Assembly (NCBI GenBank): GCA_965153355.1
Contig: OZ231127.1
Location: forward strand, 91,698,001 to 91,762,000
From: Flaccisagitta enflata
Taxonomy: Eukaryota; Chaetognatha; Sagittoidea; Aphragmophora
Reading direction: 5' to 3'
Length of the DNA stretch: 64,000 nucleotides
Shown: positions 1-20,809 of the stretch, in pieces
Layout: every line of letters starts with the position of its first letter
Position numbering within the stretch: position 1 is the stretch's first letter
Made by a program: the position numbers and the translations under genes
The notes under the pieces: generated by a model
Databases searched by the model: none
Told to the model about the DNA's origin: nothing
Seen by the model: only the letters and a program-made list of their open reading frames with translations

Positions 1-134
1 TCTTTATCTTCTTCTTCTTAATCTTCATCTTCTTCTTCTCCTTCCTCTTCTTCTTCTTCTTTTTCCTCTTTTCTTTTTCTTTTTTTTTTCTTTCCTTTTT
101 CTTTTTCTTCCTTTCTATTCTTCTTCTTTTCTTT

Positions 135-168
<34 letters not shown>

Positions 169-172
169 GCCG
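1..172. repeat. degenerate (CTT)n pyrimidine tract
   Basis: The window opens inside a pyrimidine-only stretch built from CTT, CTTT and TTC units. It is broken by short poly-T runs and has no coding meaning. Confidence 0.9.
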
Positions 173-816
173 AGACCTGCCGAGAAATCTTAAGCTTGCC
201 GACAAGCGGCGCTGCCCGCTGCCCCAGAATCTAAAGGCCTGTCCGTGTCATACCCTGCTTTAATAGTTTATGGTTTATATTGAGAATAGAAGCAAGGTAA
301 TAACTCCACAGGTAACGATGTCCTGTGGAATACATGCAAGTCATTATGTATTATCTTTGCAATGCTTCATTTTGCATTTAAATAGGGAACTAAGCAAACC
401 AGGTAGAAATGGGGTAAAAAAAAGATGTCGTAGTTTTTTAATTGAGTTCGCTACATCAAAAATGATGAAATATGATAGGTAACTATTTGATCGGTTTTCA
501 ATCAGAATTACTTGGAAGTGCATCAAAGCCTGATCCTGTGTCTTTTTTTGCGATGAAATTTTAATAATTTGAAAGAGAATAGAGAGGTGCCTTGAAAGCC
601 ATCATCTGAGTTTAGATAAAGGCCGAAAACATGCCATACCACCTTGTAAATTAGCTAACGGTGAATTCAAATCTGTCTTCGGAAACAATTTTCGACTTGG
701 CGAAGAATGGCGAGAGACAAAACTGTGAGCCTTTGTACCATAAATTCTTTCATGGAATTCACACATAGAATAGACGCGAAACAGACTTCACGTTGCGCAC
801 TTAAAGAAACGTCTTT
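173..816. other. unassigned intergenic stretch
   Basis: AT-rich sequence with two short frames (70 and 60 codons) that overlap on opposite strands and show no recognisable domain. I see no RNA gene or repeat terminus here. Confidence 0.5.
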
Positions 817-943
817 TATTAGTCGCGGACACGAATCTACACCCTGCTGTGTCAGTCAGTCCGTCTGACTGTTAGTCCGTTACAATCCTGAATTGTGAGT
901 GGTTTTTGCATAACTGCCCCTGCCCAACCGTCTGGCCTTGTTT
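817..943 (+). mobile_element. palindrome element H1 (GTCGCGGAC type), shortened
   Basis: It starts TTAGTCGCGGACACG and continues with CTACACCCTGCTGTGTCAG and degenerate GTCC units. The conserved interior block CTGCCCCTGCCCAACCG follows, and it ends GGCCTTGTTT. The far subterminal CCGCGACT motif and the CCGTGTATCC block present in full copies (for example 38697-38839) are missing, so this is an internal-deletion derivative. Confidence 0.7.
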
Positions 944-1082
944 CGTCGTAAAATGAAATTAGTCGATATTTCGAAGAAACTTTCTAAGAAGGGGAAGGAA
1001 AGAGGGGAGGGAGGGAACAAGCCCGACCGAGCAACGATGCGTCCCGACTGTGTCTCTGCGTGTATTGACTGAATTTGTGACA

Positions 1083-1503
1083 TACCACGTGTATCATTAA
1101 AAAAGTCGCACATTTGAATGGCTTATTGTAGCAAAGATTTTTAAAAACCTAATGAAATCCTAGACTATTTGAAAGCCCTTTGAAAATACTTTCCTATGGT
1201 TTCAATCAGGCATTTTTATCTTTTTTCGTTTGGAAATGGTATTAGTATAAATGAAAACTTTGCCTTTTCATTTTCTCATTCCCTATATAGAAATTGCATT
1301 TTAGCAAAATAGAGCTTCTCTTCAAAAGGCTCTAGCTCCTAAACCGCTAAACCTGGGATTGGTCTAGATTGAAAGATTTTTTGAAAATCTTTTTTAATGT
1401 TTCCATTAAAAAAAGCTTTAATCGTTAAGCTTTAATCGTTTTTTGTATCTATTTTGTAGATGAAAAGAAAGGTGCGTCTTTTTTTTTTTTGATACGCGTG
1501 GTA
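1083..1503. mobile_element. mariner-like MITE A, copy 1
   Basis: A 421-bp element bounded by TA on both sides, with inverted ends ACCAC followed by GATACAAAAA-type A-rich sequence and a GACGCAC motif. A second copy lies at 53036-53441. The two share TTTGAAAGCCCTTTGAAA-type and CTGGGATTGGTCTAGA blocks in the same order. It has no open frame, so it is non-autonomous. Confidence 0.75.
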
Positions 1504-1681
1504 CAGTTGGACCCCACCTCATCGGTCCCATTGGGGCTGAAAACTTTTCACCTTTATCTCAGGTTCACCTTTAAAGAGAGGTGAAATCACATTGAAAGTT
1601 ATCATTTGGGACCTTAGATTGTTGACCTTTATTGATGGGGAACCTTTAAAAGTGGGTCTGTTATTGCGGGGTTCCACTGTA
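1502..1681. mobile_element. pogo/Tc1-like MITE, 180 bp
   Basis: The ends TACAGTTGGACCCCAC and (reverse complement of the right end) TACAGTGGAACCCCGC are inverted repeats with TA at each side. CAGTGGAACCCC ends are typical of pogo/Tc1 relatives. Its left TA is the right TA of the preceding MITE. Confidence 0.7.
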
Positions 1682-2044
1682 TATGGAGATAAAGATGGAC
1701 AGACAGATGAAGCGACAGAATAGTGAATGAGGCTCTCAAACATGTTTGTTGATCATTAGATCCAGAACAGAATCTCACCGAGACCTAAATCAGCCGAGAA
1801 ACGCGGTTTTTGCGCAGGCGTTACGGACGGACGGACGGACAGACCCACTTATAGAGATGCGTTCCTGACGGACGCATCTAAAAAGGGAGGAATGGAGGGA
1901 GGAAGGAGGGTAGGAGGGAAGGAGGTGGTATGTAGTTGTGTGTGTACTATCTTCGCCAAAAAAAAGATCTTTACTCTTATAAAATTAGTTCATTTATTGA
2001 TGTGAAAATGCATACAAATCGATTGTAGAGCCATACATGTTTAG

Positions 2045-2495
2045 TGTGAGCTCCCTTTGACTAAATCACGGCTGCTATTTGTCGGGGAAGTTATATGTAG
2101 AACTTTAGGAGGTAATCTGGGGTGATATCTTTCCAGACCATTCTTGCCATTTTCTTGATCGCTTTTCTTCATTACGTTTAGACTTAAAACTCCACAGAAA
2201 AATTGGTGACTAAAATGAAGCCCCTCGAATTTGCAAGCAGTCCACGCAAACCGCATCTGCCTATCACAATGCATTTAGAAGTAACCTAATAAATAGTGAA
2301 ATGATATTGTTTGAAGATTGTATCGAAATGGCAAAAGCAAAATTGAAGTATTTCATTCAAAGTTAATTAACTTTAGAATGCATTGAGTTAGAGTGATGCG
2401 GTTCGCGTGGATTTGGTCACCGATTCTTTTTAAAGATTGGGCTATTATAACTAGAGATATTAGTTAAAGCATGGGTAAAGATTTTTTTGGCGAAG
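2045..2495 (+). repeat. dispersed repeat R, copy 1
   Basis: About 450 bp that align in order with 48755-49240. Shared blocks include the AATCACGGC region, GCCATTTTCTTGATC, TTTGCAAG followed by CACGCAAACCGCA-type sequence, and GCAAAATTGAA. No terminal repeat or coding frame could be defined. Confidence 0.65.
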
Positions 2496-2590
2496 GGCCT
2501 GTTGGGCTTGATGGAATAATGATGAGACCACTCATTTCCGCCGACTTCAGGGGAAATTTTCAATTCTCATGACGACAACGGCCTCTTTCT

Positions 2591-2690
2591 TTTCAGTTGC
2601 GGACACGCGACTCTACAATTTGCCATGTCAGTCGGTCGGTAGGTCCGTCATATTCCTGAATTGCGAGCGTTTTTTATTGCGTGGCTTTTT
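2591..2690 (+). mobile_element. palindrome element H2, 5' part only
   Basis: Begins CAGTTGCGGACACGCGACTC, then a short GGTC run and CATATTCCTGAATTGCGAGCG, the block found after the microsatellite in other copies. It fades into poly-T, and the GGCCTTGTTT end is missing. Confidence 0.6.
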
Positions 2691-2734
2691 TTTTGTATGC
2701 GTAAAATCAAGCGAGATCTGACTGTCTGTCTGTC

Positions 2735-2774
2735 TTTTTTTTTCTTTCTTTCTTTCTTTCTTTCTTCTCTCTTT

Positions 2775-2830
<56 letters not shown>

Positions 2831-2890
2831 ACTTTCTGTCATTTTATCTTTCTTTCTTTCTTTCTTTCTATCTTTCTTTCTATCTTTCTC
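2735..2890. repeat. (TTTC)n microsatellite
   Basis: About 155 bp of CTTT tetranucleotide with a few point interruptions. It follows the truncated element at 2591. Confidence 0.95.
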
Positions 2891-2975
2891 TTACCCTCTT
2901 GCGCGCGCGTGATAACATTCTGCATCGCAGGAAGAAAGCGCAAAGGACCAATCTGTAGGTCGAATTTTGGTTTTG

Positions 2976-3056
2976 TTTTCAAGTCGCGTGCTACGCGACT
3001 CAACACCCTGCTTGTCCGTCCGTCGGTCGATTGGTCGGTACAACACATTTCAATTT
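2976..3056 (+). mobile_element. palindrome element H3, 5' part only
   Basis: Starts TTTTCAAGTCGCGTGCTACG, then CGACTCAACACCCTGCTTGT and GTCC/GGTC units. It is cut at 3056, where a second element of the same superfamily begins with TTTTTTTAGTTGCGG. Confidence 0.65.
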
Positions 3057-3867
3057 TTTTAGTTGCGGACACGCAACTCTTTAAGATGCTTTGCCCATCC
3101 GTTGGTTCATAATGATCGAGTCAAAAAGTGGAAGAACGAGTGTTTTGAATTCTATCTAGGAAATAGATATACGGACAGCTGAAGAAAAGTTAGTCTCATC
3201 ACTCACTGAATGAAATGTATGCTCAAATAAATCAATTTCTAATCATTTCATGATATCTTGATCTATGAAGTGCTTCTGTTTTGAGTTTCTATGAGACTGG
3301 TTTATAGGTTTTCAACCTAAATCAGCGTATCCTTAATTTCTCAACCAGCACCAAAAAATCATCTAATTGGTTTGGTTTTGTATTCATATTAGATAATTTG
3401 AGAGCAATATGTTTAGCTGCAGCCTTCAATTTTTTTAACAAAAAAAAAAATTGTAAAAAATGTGATCTAACACGGCGAAGCAGAATGATTTTGGTCAATC
3501 CGTTTAGATTTGAGAGTTCTTTAAACATATATTGTCCTTTGAAGATTTGAACTGAAAACCGCAAAATAAGATCTTGGTAAAATGACAGTTACTCTTCAAA
3601 ATGATGTCAAATGAAAATGGTTAGAGCTACTGACCACTGCTTGGTCTTGAATTGAAGATATTTTGTAATAGTTTGTTGATCTGCTTTCATTTTTGAATTG
3701 GTTGTTGCAGTTTAGCTACTATAATGATGGTTAGGTGTCTGTATATCTATTTCCTAGATAGTACTTACGTGTATGTTTGTGTATTAGGTGGGAGTTGGGG
3801 TGTGGATTGGGGTTGGATGCCCCTGCCCATCCATCCGCAACGATATTGTGACCCTCGTCACTTGTTT
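3055..3867 (+). mobile_element. palindrome element H4 (GTTGCGGAC type) interrupted by MITE B
   Basis: The left part 3055-3152 has AGTTGCGGACACGCAACT. The right part 3761-3867 has GCCCCTGCCCATCC, the matching subterminal motif CCGCAAC, and an end resembling CCTTGTTTT. The 608 bp between are a separate element also found at 5555-6167. Confidence 0.75.
3153..3760. mobile_element. TA-flanked MITE B, copy 1
   Basis: 608 bp with inverted ends TATCTAGGAAATAGATATAC and TATCTAGGAAATAGATATAC with a few changes on the reverse strand. The copy at 5555-6167 is collinear along its whole length. No coding frame; internal AT-rich sequence only. Confidence 0.8.
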
Positions 3868-4503
3868 TTTTTTTCTTTTTGCTTTTGCGTGTTTGTACAA
3901 TTTGAAATAGAATGAACAACACGGTTGATTCTCATTTTTTAAACCAATTTAACGTTTTGAATGAAAAAAAAAGTTTCAATTTGGCATGAAATTCTGCCAA
4001 TGTTTAAATCTTATCACTCATGATCAGTCTAGGTGGCGGCAACATCATCGGCGATATCTATATTAATCATCTGGAAGGTTTTTCGCTGGTATTCGCGCAA
4101 TGCTCATAATGACTCATTGCAAGTCAAGGTATAGCTCAAATTTCTTGAAGAAAAAAAAGTGTGCCAGAAGTTGAGTGGCAGATACCACTCACTTTCAATA
4201 ATCCAGGCGTCATGAAATGAGTCCAAAGTGTTATTTATGGTTGTAATTAGTGTGAATCATGTAAATACGAGCCAATCCACATGCGAGAGGCCATATTCTA
4301 GCTTTTTAGCTGTTTCCGTATCACTACACTAATTTAAATGAACGGATGGAAAGATGAACAAACAAACTGTGTTCAGTGTTGCTGCCCAAAATAAGGAAGA
4401 GAGATTTCCCCAAAGGAAAGCACAGGTCAGTGGCCCCTTCGGGACCACTGCGCCAAAGGAAAAAACAAATTCCATCGACTTCCAAACTATAGATAGATCA
4501 TAC

Positions 4504-4696
4504 TTTAGAAGTCGCATGCACGCAACTCTATAACCCACATTGTTGGTCGGTGAGTGGGTACATCTTTGTCAGCTTTTTTGGCATTTACAGGTGGTTTTTG
4601 CATGACTGCTCCTGCCTAAATACTTGGGCTAGCTTTTTTATCTCTGCCCCTGCCAACCTGTACACGACCTCGGTAGCTGTTTATCCGGCCTTGTTT
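4504..4696 (+). mobile_element. palindrome element H5, decayed palindrome
   Basis: The left end is AGTCGCATGCACGCAACTCT. The interior carries GACTGCTCCTGCC and CTCTGCCCCTGCC, and the right end reads TATCCGGCCTTGTTTT. The far motif ACACGACCTCGGTAGC is a mutated CACGCGACTTGGGTAGC. Confidence 0.7.
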
Positions 4697-4905
4697 TTTC
4701 CATTTCCTGAGCAACTTTCTCTTTATAACTTTGAACAAATATGATTTTGATTCATTAATTGATCAATGGCAACAAAGCAATGGCCCATGGTTTTGGGACA
4801 AATAGGTCTCAGTCAAAGTGCGATTGTTCATTGATTTAAACTACTTTTGCCACATTTGAATTAGCGCGATGTTGTCCATTTCAAGGGAAGGGGAAAAGAG
4901 ACCAT

Positions 4906-5102
4906 GGGTCTGTTTCTACTACTGACAAGTGCGTTTTTAACGGTAGATCGCTACATTCGTTCGCTCACTCCACTCAATAGCTTTGCAGCGCTCTGCTTCA
5001 CTTTGCTCGCTTTGCCCATTCACGGGCTCACTCCCTCATGGGACAGTTAAAATTCAGGAAACGGAAACAATTGAGATTCTTGTCCTCAGTAGAAATACAC
5101 CC
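4906..5102. mobile_element. small TIR element S1 just downstream of the transporter gene
   Basis: Its inverted ends pair GGGTCTGTTTCTACTACTGA with the right end read backwards, GGGTGTATTTCTACTGAGGA. The interior contains degenerate GCTC-rich repeats and the block CACGGGCTCACTCCCTCATG, shared with 20810-20965 and 60551-60857. It ends 23 bp beyond the stop codon of the terminal transporter exon and so probably contributes to the 3' UTR. Confidence 0.6.
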
Positions 5103-5125
5103 ATATTAGACAGGCCGGCGTGGAG

Positions 5126-14648
<9,523 letters not shown>

Positions 14649-14760
14649 CTAGTTTTGAGATTCCACCGCCGATACAAACTCACCCACGAAGATCAACAGC
14701 ATCGTCTGTGTGGAAGTGTTTCCGGTGACAACAGTTATCATGGAATGCGCAGAAAATGGC

Positions 14761-15185
14761 TTTAGTATCCCCACCCGGCGCTTTTTCCTTTCCAATTTGA
14801 CCAAAAAAGAGTAAAACGCCCTCAGAAAGTCAAGGGCATCGGGATTGGAGCATCGGTAAAGCGTTCACACACTGTTTTTCAGGGGGTCATAAAAGTTGTG
14901 AATCTCAAATTTTCAAACACTGTCTAGCGATGAGCGGTTTTTTTCTAGGGAAAGTAGACATAAATTGAGCCTGGAAAACAGTTTTATTTTTTCACCATTA
15001 CTAATAAATTCATAGCTAATGATAGCTAAATATAAAAATGGTGATTATTGACCTTTTCACAAAGAAGCTGAAAAAAAAATATAAAATCATCGAAAAACTA
15101 GGAGTTATGCATATGAATGAACTCAAAATTCATCAACGATTTTGAAAATGATGAAAGAAATCTGAGAAAATGTGATATAGTATTA
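14761..15185. other. unassigned stretch upstream of the transporter exons
   Basis: AT-rich sequence with no clear repeat terminus. It could contain the promoter or 5' UTR of the transporter if the first exon is at 14.6 kb, but no TATA-like or initiator signal stands out. Confidence 0.35.
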
Positions 15186-15562
15186 TTTTTTAGTCGCGTG
15201 CACGCGACTCTACACCTTGCCGTGTCGGTCGGTAGGTCGGTAGGTCGGTCGGTCCGTCCGTCACATTTCTAAAATTATGACTTTTTAAGGCTTTTTAACA
15301 TAATTTGAGGTACTCTAGGGTATTTCAGGGTACTTCAGGGTACTTCAGGGTACTTTTGGGTACTTTTGGGTATTTTTGGGTATTTTTGGGTATTTTTGGG
15401 TATTTTTGGATATTTTGGGCATTGTATTGTGTTGTATCAATATTGTATCGATATTGTCTTGATATCGTATCGACTTTGTATCGACATTGTATCAATACAT
15501 ATCGCACGGCCTTTTGTTCGTCATTTCCAGACGCACGCGACTGTTGCCCTCTTGGGCTTGTT
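15186..15562 (+). mobile_element. palindrome element H10 with a decamer interior
   Basis: The start is TTTTTAGTCGCGTGCACGCG, then CTACACCTTGCCGTGTC and GGTA/GGTC units. The interior is a 10-bp array of GGGTACTTCA and GGGTATTTTT variants (15309-15410), then GTATCGA-type repeats. The far end is GCACGCGACTGTTGCC followed by CTTGGGCTTGTTG. The far motif is the reverse complement of the palindrome arm. Confidence 0.8.
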
Positions 15563-15884
15563 GTTAATTCAATAATGTGGATAGTGGAATTTGAGAGTAA
15601 TATTTTTACAAAATTACAGCTGGACAAATTTGGCGGGGTTTGGCGAGTTTTTGGTCATTTGATACATAAAGAAGTTGGTCTTGGCTACATGACCAAGTGT
15701 GTCACAAAGTGGTCACGCTTAGTCATACCGAGGGAAAAAAAAAACGTGACATTGGTATGGCGGAATTTTGGCAAAAATACTAGCTGTGTTGCCAACTTTA
15801 TGTCATGTGAGATACCTAGGCCTACGGACCCAGAACTAGCTACATAATGGATATTTTTTCAAATTTTTCAAAAATCGATATTTC

Positions 15885-17200
15885 TGTGTGATTGTTTTGT
15901 GTCTTTATGTTACGTTATGTCTCTTTGTCTCTTTATGTCACTTTTTGTCTCTTCATGTCTTTTTATGTCTTTGTTTGTCTTTTTATGTCTCTTTATGTTT
16001 TTATGGCATTTTTTTGTATCTTTATATATCTTTATGCCTTCTTATGTCATTTTATGTCTCTTTATGTCTCTTCATATCCCTTCATGTCTTTTTTTGTCTT
16101 TCCATGTCTCTTTATGTCTCTTTATATCTTTTTTTGTCTTTTTATGTCTCTTTATGTCTCTTTATGTTTCTATGTCATTTTTTGTCTTTTTATGTCTTTT
16201 TATGCCATTTTATGTCTATTTATGTCTCTTTATGTCTCTTCATGTACCTTCATGTCTTTTTTTGTCTTTTTATGTCTCTTCATTCCTCTTTCTGTCTTTT
16301 TAAATGTCTCTTTATGCCCTTATTGTCTCTTTTTGTTTCTTCATGTCTCTTCATGTCTCTTTATGTCTTCATATGTCTCTTTATGTCTCTTTATGTCTCT
16401 TTGTGTCTCTTTGTGTCTCTTTGTGTCTCTTAGTGTCTCTAAGTGTCTCTTTGTGTTTCTTTGTGTCTCTTTGTGTCTCTTCCGGTCCCTGCTTATCTCT
16501 TGATATCTCTTGATATCTCTTGGTCTTTTTTCGTCATTTCTTGTCTCTTCATGTCTCTTCATGCCTCTTTCTGTCTTTTTAAATGTCTCCTTATGCCCTT
16601 ATTGTCTCTTTTTGTTTCTGCATGACTCTTCATGTCTCTTTATGTCTTTATATGTCTTTTTATGTCTCTTTGTGTCTTTGTGTCTCTTTGTGTCTCTTTG
16701 TGTCTCTTTGTGTCTCTTAGTGTCTCTTTGTGTTTCTTTGTGTCTCTTTGTGTCTCTTCCAGTCCCTGCTTATCTCTTGATATCTCTTGATATCTCTTGG
16801 TCTTTTTTCGTCATTTCTTGTCTCTTCAAGTCTTTATATGTTTTTTTTTGTTTTTTTATGTCTCTTCATGTCTCTTCATGTCTCATTATTTTTGTGTCTC
16901 TTTTTGTCTATTTGTGTCTCTATTTGTGTCTCTTTTTGTTTTTTTCTGTTTGTCTTGTGTCTTTTTGCGTGTCTCTTTGCGTCTCTTTGTCTCTTTTCTT
17001 TTTGTGTCTCTTCCTCTCTCTATATGTCTACATGTCTCAATATGTCTCAAGACGTCTCTTCATGTTTTTTTCTTTCATGTCTCTTCATACCTCCTCTCTC
17101 TTTTTTTTTCTTTTTTCTCTTCTTGTTTCTTTTTGTCTCTTCTTGTCTTTTTGTGTCTCTTCATGTCTCCTCATGTCCCTTTATATCTTTATATGTTTAA
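15885..17200 (+). repeat. decamer array 1, unit ATGTCTCTTT
   Basis: About 1.3 kb of degenerate 10-bp units (ATGTCTCTTT, GTGTCTCTTT, ATGTCTCTTC). A higher-order duplication is visible: a block with TTTTTAAATGTCTC and CGGTCCCTGCTTATCTC/CAGTCCCTGCTTATC occurs twice, about 280 bp apart. Ten bases times three equals ten codons, so all frames stay open and yield MSLYVSLCLF-type artefacts. Confidence 0.95.
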
Positions 17201-17458
17201 ATTATCTAAACCATTAAATGAAAAGTTTGGATTAAGATTGGCTTATAAAATTTTATCCATGCATGATGTATCGATTCACAATTATGAGAAACACATAGAA
17301 ACGCTTTTCAGTTTACTTTATTTTATAAAAATCATGATTCATTTAGCATGGGAAGCAAATTTTATGTTAATTTTCAATTAGGCGTCTATAAAGTTGAGCA
17401 AAGGGTTTAGAGCTGGGGAAGAAAATAAAAAGCTTGAAGAAAAAAACTAGGCCGGATA

Positions 17459-17640
17459 TACAGTGGAATCCCACCTTAGTGGCACCTCTATTTAAGGGAT
17501 ATCCACATTTAAGAGACAACACTGTCTGGTCCCGAGTTTTTTCAGGCTTTTCCAATGTTAAAAAACCTCTATTTAAGGAACCTCTATTTAAGGGATATTT
17601 GGATTTGAGAGACAAGCTTTTGAAAATATCCCTTACATCA
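17459..17640. mobile_element. pogo/Tc1-like element, left end
   Basis: TACAGTGGAATCCCACC starts a block rich in CTATTTAAGGGA repeats. A possible partner end, GATATAAAGTGGTGTCATT, lies near 18210. No transposase frame was found between them. Confidence 0.45.
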
Positions 17641-18249
17641 AGGGAAATTTTAGGTAATTTGATGGATTTTGGAAAAAATTTGTATTTTAAGACAATTTTT
17701 GAAAAAGATTTGTTGCAAAATGATGAAATACTTCCTCTGCCATGAATATCCTGCCATAAATCTAATTATTCATTGTTGATAGACATACTTAAAGCAAAAG
17801 GAGGTGGTTATACTATAAATTTGGTAATATTATTCATATTGGTTTCTGTCTTTTCATTTTTTTTTATTTTACTTTGATTTGAGTGACTTAATTGGGTTCT
17901 CGTCATATGCAGCTAGTTCATTTTTAGCTTTTTTGATTGCACTTTTTTTCAATTGGTACTTTGCAATGCTTTTTAACTATCAATTTTTAAATTGTCCCAC
18001 CACATCAACCATTTGATTACTATGTAAACTGTAAAGGCATTCTTTCATTTTTGCACATCAACTGATTCACTCCTTGATACAGTTTAATTTGTACAAAAAC
18101 AATCTTCATGAATACCTAGTTAAGTTTTTTTTTGCTTCACTGATGTTATTGATCTGCTCAGTCTTGTTCTTAGAAACACTGGGTTTTAGTTTTATGAGGG
18201 ATACTTTTTTGTTTAAAGGATATAAAGTGGTGTCATTAAAACAAAAAAA

Positions 18250-20490
18250 AAAGACATAAAGAGACAAGAAGAGACATAAAAAGACAGAGACAAAACAAAG
18301 CCGGATACACGGCAATCCAGTCGCGGACGGTTGGGCAGGAGCAGTAATGCCTAAACCGCTTGGAATTCAAAAATGTGACGGACCGAGGGACGGACCAACC
18401 TACCGACCAACACAGCAAGGTGTAGTCGCGTGTCCGCGACTAAAAAGACAAAGTGACAGAAAAGACATGAAGAGACATGAAGAGACATGAAGAGACATAA
18501 AAACCATAAAGAGACATAAAGAGACAAAAAGAGACAAAAAGAGACATACAGAGATATGCAGACACATAAAGTGACATGAAGAGACATATTTAGGCAAAAA
18601 GAGCTAAAAGGAAAAAAAAACATAAAAAAAGCAATAAACTGACGAAAAAAGACACAAAGAGACAAAAAAGATAAAAAGACATGAAGAGACATACAGAGAC
18701 AAAAAGGAAAAAAAACAGACAAGGAGAGACATAACCACACAAAAAGACATAAAGAGACAAAAAAGAGAAAAGAGACATGAAAAGACATAAAGAGACAAAA
18801 TCGGCAAAAACAAACAAAAAGAGACAAAAATGACATTCAGAGACAAAAATTTACATAAAAAGACATGAAGAGACATAGAGAGACAAAAAAAGACAAAAAA
18901 GACAAAAAGAGGCAAGGAGAGACAAGGAGAGACAAGGAGAGACAAAAGAGGCAACAAAAGACATAAAGAGCCAAAAAAACATGAAGAGACATAAAGAGAC
19001 TTAAAGAGACAAAAAAAGGCAAGAGGAAGAGGAGACAAGGAGAGACAATAGAGACAACAAAAGACATAAAGAGACAAAAAAATGCATATAGACACAAAAA
19101 AGACATAAAAAGATAAAAAAAGACATAAAAAGACATGGAGAGACAAAAGAGACATAAACAGACAAAAAAAAAAAAAAAAAAACAAGCACAAACAAGAAGA
19201 GACAAAAGAGACAAAAAGAGACTTGAAGAGACATAAGAGACTTAGAGAGACATGAAGAGACATAAAGAGACATAAAGAGACAAAAAGAGGCAAGAGGAGA
19301 CAAGGAGAGACTAAAGAGACATTAATAGACATAGAGAGACAAAAAATGCATATAGACACAAAAAAAGACGTAAAAAGACATAAAAAAGACATGAAGAGAC
19401 ACAAAGAGACATAAAGAGACAAAAAGCCTTTTAAGAGACATAAAGAGACAAAAGGAGACAAGGAGAGACAAAAGAGATAACAAACGATATACAGAGAAAA
19501 AAAAATGCATATAGACACAAAAAAGACATAAAAAAAATAAAAAAAGACATAAAGAGACATGAAGAGACAAAAAGAGACATAAAGAGACAAAAGTAAACAA
19601 AAACAAACAAGAACAAACAAGAAGAGACAAAAGAGACAAAAAGAGACATAAAAAGACAAAAAAAGACTTAGAGAGACATGAAGAGACATAAAGAGACAAA
19701 AAGAGACAAAAAGAGACAAAAAGAGGCAAGAGGAGAGAAGGAGAGACAAAAGAGACAAAAAAAGACATAAAGAGACAAAAAAAGACATGAAGAGACAAGA
19801 AGAGACATAAAGAGACATAAAGAGACAAAAAGAGGCAAGAGGAGAGAAGGAGAGACAAAAGAGACAACAAAAGACATAAACAGACAAAAAAAGACATGAA
19901 AAGACATAAAGAGACATAAAGAGACAAAAAGAAAAAGAGGCAAGAGGAGACAAGGAGAGACTAAAGAGACAACAAAAGACATAGAGAGACAAAAAATGCA
20001 TATAGACACAAAAAAAGACCTAAAAAGATAATAAAAAAGACATGAAGAGACACAAAGAGACATAAAGAGACAAAAAGCCTTTTAAGAGACATAAAGAGAC
20101 AAAAACAGATGAAAAAGACATGAAGAGACATAAAGAGACATCAAGAAACAAAAAAAGAGACAAAACAACACATAAAAAGATAAACAGAGACATTAAGAGA
20201 TATAAAAAGACATTAAAAGACAAAAAAAGACAAAAAGAGAGAGAAAGAGACAAAAACTAACAAAAGAGACATGAAAAGACAAGAGGTCACATGAAGTGAC
20301 AAGAAGAGACAAAAAGAGAAAAAAAAATACAAAAACAGACAAAACCAGACAAAAACAGTTCTATTCTAAGAAACACTAAGTTAAATTTAGTTCACTTTAG
20401 TTGAGTAGGAAAAAAAGACATGATAAGACATGAAGAGACATAAAGAAATATAAAGAGACATGGAGAGATATGAAAAAAACCTACAGTTGA
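18250..20490 (-). repeat. decamer array 2, unit AAAGAGACAT (inverse of array 1)
   Basis: About 2.2 kb of the complementary decamer. It shows larger internal duplications, for example blocks with AAAAATGCATATAGACACAA at 19076, 19340, 19502 and 19990, and AAGCCTTTTAAGAGACATAA at 19423 and 20075. The 465-codon frame on the minus strand is only this repeat. Confidence 0.95.
18292..18445 (-). mobile_element. palindrome element H11 (GTCGCGGAC type) inside decamer array 2
   Basis: Complete copy. AGTCGCGGAC (18319-18328) is the exact reverse complement of GTCCGCGACT (18432-18441) in the terminal palindrome. Between them are GGGCAGGAGCAGTAATGCC, GACC-type units and CACAGCAAGGTGTAG. Array units flank both sides, so it inserted into or expanded with the array. 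Confidence 0.85.
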
Positions 20491-20809
20491 AAAATTATCC
20501 AAATTGGACGCAATTCCAAAGAGTAGCTAGTTTGGCTTAGATTTAGCTATCTCCAAGCTTGAGTTGGCTAATCTCTGGTAAGGCAAGTGTCGGAAGAAGA
20601 AACTAAAACAAAAGAGCAATGCCAGAGAGGTCAAATCTGAAAATGTTTATTATTAAAACAACAACACTTAACGTCGGAATAAGGGCTTGTAAGTGGATAT
20701 AGTGTATCCTTACATAGTGGAGTATAGTTGAAAAACAAAATTATGAACTAACTCACTGTAGTTCAAAAAATAGCTCGATGTCCCTCAGCTGCTATGACAA
20801 CAATTATAC

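Larger units (their letters stand above)
1015..1884 (-). mobile_element. palindrome element H29 (ATGCGTC subfamily) carrying two nested MITEs
   Basis: The 5' end at 1015-1082 (AACAAGCCCGACCG, then GATGCGTC at 1036-1043) and the 3' end at 1682-1884 align to one continuous element at 57009-57286. In this copy the sequence is interrupted at a TA by 1083-1503 and 1502-1681. The terminal palindrome lies at about 1855-1880 and its arm GACGCATC (1871-1878) is the exact reverse complement of the 5' motif. Four GGAC-type units precede the palindrome. Confidence 0.85.

Noticed and set aside
14672-14748. Frame FSAHSMITVVTGNTSTQTML as an extra transporter exon
   Set aside because: Although a GTGAGT follows, joining it would need an intron of about 40 bases and the phases disagree.
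15888-17217. Several overlapping plus-strand frames of 130-235 codons
   Set aside because: All lie in decamer array 1 and repeat MSLYVSLCLF-like motifs in three frames.
18604-20001. 465-codon minus-strand open frame rich in Ser, Leu, Phe and Cys
   Set aside because: It is the translation of decamer array 2. Three 10-bp units make ten codons, so frames stay open without selection.
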